Positions 20,001 through 21,790 of a stretch of DNA of 21,790 bases are shown here, in pieces. The first letter of the stretch is position 1, and the number at the start of each line of letters is the position of its first letter. The stretch is from Plakobranchus ocellatus (lineage: Eukaryota > Mollusca > Gastropoda > Plakobranchidae). The DNA lies in assembly GCA_019648995.1 (NCBI GenBank), contig BLXT01004638.1:207255-229044 (forward strand), read 5' to 3'. The notes under the pieces were generated by a model. The model worked only from the letters and a program-made list of their open reading frames with translations, was not told the DNA's origin and searched no databases. The position numbers and the translations under genes are program-made.

Positions 20001-21663
20001 TTTCCAGGGAGCTATGAGATAAAACATGCCAAGCAACCCAGTCTTCACATGAGTGTAAGAAATGCTGCTAGATCACAGGAAATGTTACAATACTGCATTT
20101 TTTTGGCTGCAAGTGCCTGAAAGTTGACTCTTTTCACCATTTGAAACACAATATCTCATATATTATGCAATCCACATATTGAAAAACAATGTCCAGGTTG
20201 CATAAGCATTGAAGTTTCATTGGTCAATACCCACATGTCAAAGATGCTTAACAGATCTGACACTGTTAACTCTTAATTAACCATATCGCCCGGTATCGCC
20301 CGTACTCGAGTTTTACCAAATCGCCCGCTAATATTTGCGTTTAGCATGCACTTTTTCTGTACGGAACAGAGCCTATTTATTTTTATAGTTTCTAACGCAA
20401 GAGAGCTCTATCGGCAGTTAGATAGTTCTACTTTCGTTTGTTCTTTACTGCATGAGAATCGGTTGAGTAGAAGTGGTACAGTGATTTTTTATAAAATGGC
20501 TTCAATTTCTTAAGCCAGCTTGTCCGTCCAGACCCAAAAATGAAGAAGTAGATAACATTGTTGATGAGGAATAAGGAGATATAGACAATGAAAGTAATAT
20601 GAATAATGATGATAGAGGGATATACATTTGAAGATTGGAACAATGGCACTCTAGATCTAGATCTAAACCTAGATCTAGAGTTGGGTTCGGACCCAGATTC
20701 GGAGGCACAGTCTGATAGGGGTGGTCATTTTTTACTATTTTTTCCCACAATTTCTTGATATAAAAGCATTACATGTTAAATATGAGAAGAAAGCTTGTTC
20801 ATTTCTCCATAATATGGTGATTTTTAGAATTTTTTAAAACCAATATTTGAATTTATACAATTTTTTTAGTGGGACCTATTATGAAAAAAATTAAGAGTTA
20901 TGCTCCGTGCATTGGTAAATTGGCAATAGAAATTCTACAAGGGCCTGGTAAATTAAGAGTTAAGCAGCAGAGCATAAAATCATTTTTTTTATGATTCTGG
21001 AAACAGCTGAGTCACAGACAGCCGTGACAATACTGCTCTTCATTTGAATGGCAAAGTGCAACCCATTTCTACTGTAGATCTAGCAGAGTTAAAGACGTGT
21101 GATGAGAGCAATAAGCAAAATACTATATAATGCCATAAGCCATGAAAAAAAAAATCAGGACTCTACTTCTTGTTCACCGTTGCTTTATCCAAGAATAAAA
21201 CTCACTTTGCTTTTTTATGTATTTCCTGGTTAAAATAAAAATTGAAAAGCTGATTACAGCAGCAACAATTGTATTCTTGATTTCAAATAAAGGAAATTTT
21301 ACTCTTGGTTCTCACAACTTGATTAGATAAAAAAAAAATTGTAAAAAGCAAATAGGATTACACTAAGACTAATGGACATGTATTATCTACAGATTTATCC
21401 CATAATCTATTATTTACAATATTTGTCATCTCCAACTACCTACAGATTTGCCAATCACAAACTGTGTGAAAATTTGCCTTTTACCAACTTAGAGCATTGA
21501 AAAATTGTGAAAACTTACGCATGTTGGCAGAGCTTGAAGGCATGCCCTCTCATGTATGACAGAGGACAGGGATATTTCTCTGCATAGTCCAAATACTCAA
21601 GTAAAATCTCCCACACTACAGGACTTTTACCATGGAACAAAGCAGGGTTGTGCAAATTACCCT
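13676..21663 (-). CDS. DUS1L: tRNA-dihydrouridine(16/17) synthase, 3' part of gene (six exons)
   Basis: FMN enzyme that reduces uridines 16 and 17 in the tRNA D-loop using NAD(P)H; yeast Dus1 is the founding member. The exons are 21519-21663, 18956-19052, 18219-18316, 14828-15038, 14416-14491 and 13676-14016, read right to left. Every intron is GT-AG and the phases join without a stop, giving about 320 residues. In order: the end of the TIM barrel (GNLHNPALF), the helical tRNA-binding domain ([14 protein letters not shown]), the [10 protein letters not shown] segment, a basic linker, and a Cys-rich zinc-type motif (CTLCCNPK, then [13 protein letters not shown]...C..H). The Asn/Ser-rich tail of about 110 residues is longer than the roughly 45 I remember for the human protein. 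The catalytic Cys and FMN-binding N-terminal half lie outside the window. No breaks seen, so the gene is probably active. Confidence 0.93.
14017..14415 (-). other. DUS1L intron, AT-rich
   Basis: A GT-AG intron of 399 bp (GTATG donor at 14415, TTAACAG acceptor at 14017), with an A-run and a G-run on its plus-strand left side. No repeat recognised. Confidence 0.7.
14416..14491 (-). CDS. DUS1L: DUS1L exon: second half of the Cys-rich motif
   Basis: A 76-bp exon coding [20 protein letters not shown] then MKGCI and one base of the next Gly codon. The acceptor TTCCTTAAG is at 14492 and the donor G|GTATG at 14415. The cysteines continue the CTLCC of the previous exon. From memory, the vertebrate protein has the same layout (a CNPKGN.C...LC..CC.KR series ending in C.GH). 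Confidence 0.9.
14492..14827 (-). other. DUS1L intron, AT-rich
   Basis: A GT-AG intron of 336 bp with donor GTTTGT at 14827. Nothing else recognised; an open frame runs from the upstream exon a little way into it. Confidence 0.65.
14828..15038 (-). CDS. DUS1L: DUS1L exon: basic linker and first Cys pair
   Basis: A 211-bp exon. One leading base completes an Asn codon (AA|C) from the upstream exon, then [20 protein letters not shown], a helical stretch ([17 protein letters not shown]), a Lys-rich part ([20 protein letters not shown]), and [11 protein letters not shown]. The KKPHK.YDP.LKPK string is a strong family signature (KQLRNPHKTFDPSLKPKY in human, as I recall). The acceptor TTATGATCCAG has a weak pyrimidine tract. 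The donor is AAG|GTTTGT. Confidence 0.9.
15127..17695 (+). mobile_element. 2.57-kb DNA transposon in DUS1L intron, family unassigned
   Basis: The terminal inverted repeats are about 55 bp. The left starts GTGACGCATTCTGTCAAACC at 15127 and the right, on the minus strand from 17695, starts GTGATGCGTTTTGTCAAAAC. Both continue through TATAAGGTACC and end in TTTTGAGATATT, with roughly 80% identity. AAAT flanks both ends (15123-15126 and 17696-17699), suggesting a 4-bp target duplication. The interior has an acidic protein remnant on the plus strand at about 15610-16053 (separate entry) and AT-rich sequence with no DDE domain that I can recognise. A 4-bp duplication is known for Sola elements, but I see no sequence proof for that. 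It fills most of the 3.18-kb intron and lies antisense to the host gene. Confidence 0.75.
15610..16053 (+). pseudogene. Acidic N-terminal remnant of a transposon protein with Cys motif
   Basis: A likely start MASKQNII at 15610 is followed by a TGA after eight codons and a frame change, then [20 protein letters not shown] (from about 15689) to a stop near 15787, then in another frame [20 protein letters not shown] (about 15833), more acidic residues, [20 protein letters not shown] (about 15960-16019), [10 protein letters not shown] and TGA at 16054-16056. An acidic Ser-rich start leading to a FxCGCxL...C..FS motif recalls a large set of uncharacterised transposon proteins in cnidarian, fish and mollusc genomes. 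That is recollection, not a search. The remainder, including any nuclease domain, is missing. Another open frame at 16164-16412 ([19 protein letters not shown]) might be a further piece. Confidence 0.5.
17700..18218 (-). other. Upstream end of the DUS1L intron beyond the transposon
   Basis: Unique-looking AT-rich intron sequence; the donor AAA|GTAAGG lies at 18218. No repeat recognised. Confidence 0.5.
18219..18316 (-). CDS. DUS1L: DUS1L exon: QPYVRP segment
   Basis: A 98-bp exon coding [20 protein letters not shown] then [12 protein letters not shown] and two bases of an Asn codon. The acceptor GTTTTGCAG is at 18317 and the donor AAA|GTAAGG at 18218. The WICQPYVRP string is highly conserved in DUS1L and is the strongest single identifier here. 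Phase 0 at the start agrees with the upstream exon ending on a whole Gln codon. Confidence 0.92.
18317..18955 (-). other. DUS1L intron with a short imperfect direct repeat
   Basis: A 639-bp AT-rich intron. GACTCTTCATTTTACATACA near 18478 is repeated as GACTCTTTATTTTATATACA near 18533, each followed by TCTA. The two units are 55 bp apart. Nothing else recognised. Confidence 0.5.
18956..19052 (-). CDS. DUS1L: DUS1L exon: helical domain
   Basis: A 97-bp exon. One base completes the Ala codon (GC|G) from upstream, then [20 protein letters not shown] and [12 protein letters not shown]. The acceptor CTTCTTGTCAG is at 19053 and the donor CAA|GTAAG at 18955. It aligns with the family's helical segment (L..H.ELRE.LA..K...G...V...L...C in human, from memory), which contacts tRNA. 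Confidence 0.88.
19160..19370 (+). repeat. SINE-like sequence with tRNA-like head
   Basis: Plus-strand order: ATTGCCTGAGGAGAGCAGTC (A-box-like, near 19178), AAATCAATAGGACATTTGGC, TACCATTCAAGAGG, then CAGTTTGATCTCC (about 19241-19253), close to a B box. This fits a decayed class II tRNA-derived SINE. The body runs on to about 19370, with AAGTCATGAAGACCTGATGG near 19308. It lies in the second-largest DUS1L intron seen here, antisense to the gene. Ends are not defined and no target duplication was found. Confidence 0.4.
19371..20265. other. DUS1L intron sequence, nothing recognised
   Basis: AT-rich intron sequence between the SINE-like segment and the TTAA element. A 92-codon minus-strand open frame near 19525 shows no domain and is not called. 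Confidence 0.4.
20270..20959 (+). mobile_element. piggyBac-type non-autonomous element, copy 2
   Basis: Flanked by TTAA at 20266-20269 and 20960-20963. The left end is CTCTTAATTAACCA and the right end TGGTAAATTAAGAG, variants of the copy 1 ends. Near the left end the 9-mer TATCGCCCG occurs at 20284 and 20294 and as AATCGCCCG at 20319, subterminal repeats that may bind transposase. TCTGTACGGAACAGA (about 20356-20370) can form a hairpin and is kept in both copies. An acidic frame ([20 protein letters not shown], then [10 protein letters not shown], about 20643-20733) matches copy 1, and further upstream MNNDDRG is also shared. The frame is broken by stops. It sits in a DUS1L intron, antisense to the gene. 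Confidence 0.82.
20964..21518 (-). other. DUS1L intron sequence near the donor site
   Basis: AT-rich intron; the donor GC|GTAAGT lies at 21518, a good match to consensus. No repeat recognised. Confidence 0.5.
21519..21663 (-). CDS. DUS1L: DUS1L exon: end of flavin barrel and start of helical domain
   Basis: A 145-bp exon, the most 5' one in the window. The acceptor is CTCCCTTGCAG at 21664. Two bases (AG) complete a Glu codon begun in an exon beyond the window, then [40 protein letters not shown] and AFKLCQH with two bases of an Ala codon. [10 protein letters not shown] is the conserved end of the barrel near the FMN phosphate in Dus1 proteins. [12 protein letters not shown] begins the C-terminal helical domain. 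Confidence 0.92.
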
Positions 21664-21758
21664 CTGCAAGGGAGAAAAAAAGACATCTGTCATTATTTAT
21701 CTTAGATAGTTTTTTTTTTTTATTTTTAATTCTTCTCTATGAAAACAAAGAGTTTGGT

Positions 21759-21790
21759 AAATATAATCTTACACTTTGGGGGGGGGGGGG
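21759..21790. repeat. G-homopolymer at window edge after a shared repeat motif
   Basis: The window ends in a run of about 13 G following AAATATAATCTTACACTTTG. That 20-mer matches 7991-8010 with one change, also before a G-rich run, so it may be the start of a dispersed repeat. The long G-run may be real or an assembly artefact at a contig edge. Confidence 0.35.

Overview
This is a piece of an animal nuclear genome, AT-rich and intron-rich, with GT-AG introns and a dense layer of decayed transposons. The organism cannot be fixed from the sequence. The mix of mariner, piggyBac, tRNA-derived SINEs, LINE tails and a gypsy-type relic fits an invertebrate, perhaps a mollusc or other marine lophotrochozoan; that is a guess.

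The one host gene I can support lies on the minus strand in the right third. Six exons between 21663 and 13676 join in frame to give the C-terminal part of DUS1L, a tRNA-dihydrouridine(16/17) synthase. They cover the end of the flavin barrel, the helical tRNA-binding domain, a basic linker, a Cys-rich zinc-type motif split over two exons, and a long Asn/Ser-rich tail. All splice sites and phases agree and no break is seen, so the gene looks functional. Its 5' exons lie beyond the right edge of the window.

The left 13.5 kb has no convincing host gene. From left to right it holds a LINE reverse-transcriptase tail (minus strand, 5-292), a badly decayed gypsy-like LTR retrotransposon relic (about 343-2450), AT-rich sequence with one short lysine-rich ORF (3799-3975), a piggyBac transposase pseudogene (about 4695-6035), a tRNA-derived SINE (minus strand, about 7033-7153), a possible second tRNA-like head near 8670, a complete but broken mariner (9443-10733), a piggyBac-type short element with TTAA duplications (11565-12212), a 244-bp short element with an 8-bp duplication (12291-12534), and a second LINE tail (about 13270-13455).

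The DUS1L introns also carry elements. The intron at 15039-18218 is mostly filled by a 2.57-kb transposon with about 55-bp terminal inverted repeats, a 4-bp AAAT duplication and remnants of an acidic protein ending in a Cys-rich motif. I cannot assign it to a superfamily with certainty, and it is the best candidate here for something undescribed. The intron at 19053-21518 holds a SINE-like sequence and a second copy of the TTAA element, inverted relative to the first. Both TTAA copies keep a stretch of acidic transposase N-terminus.
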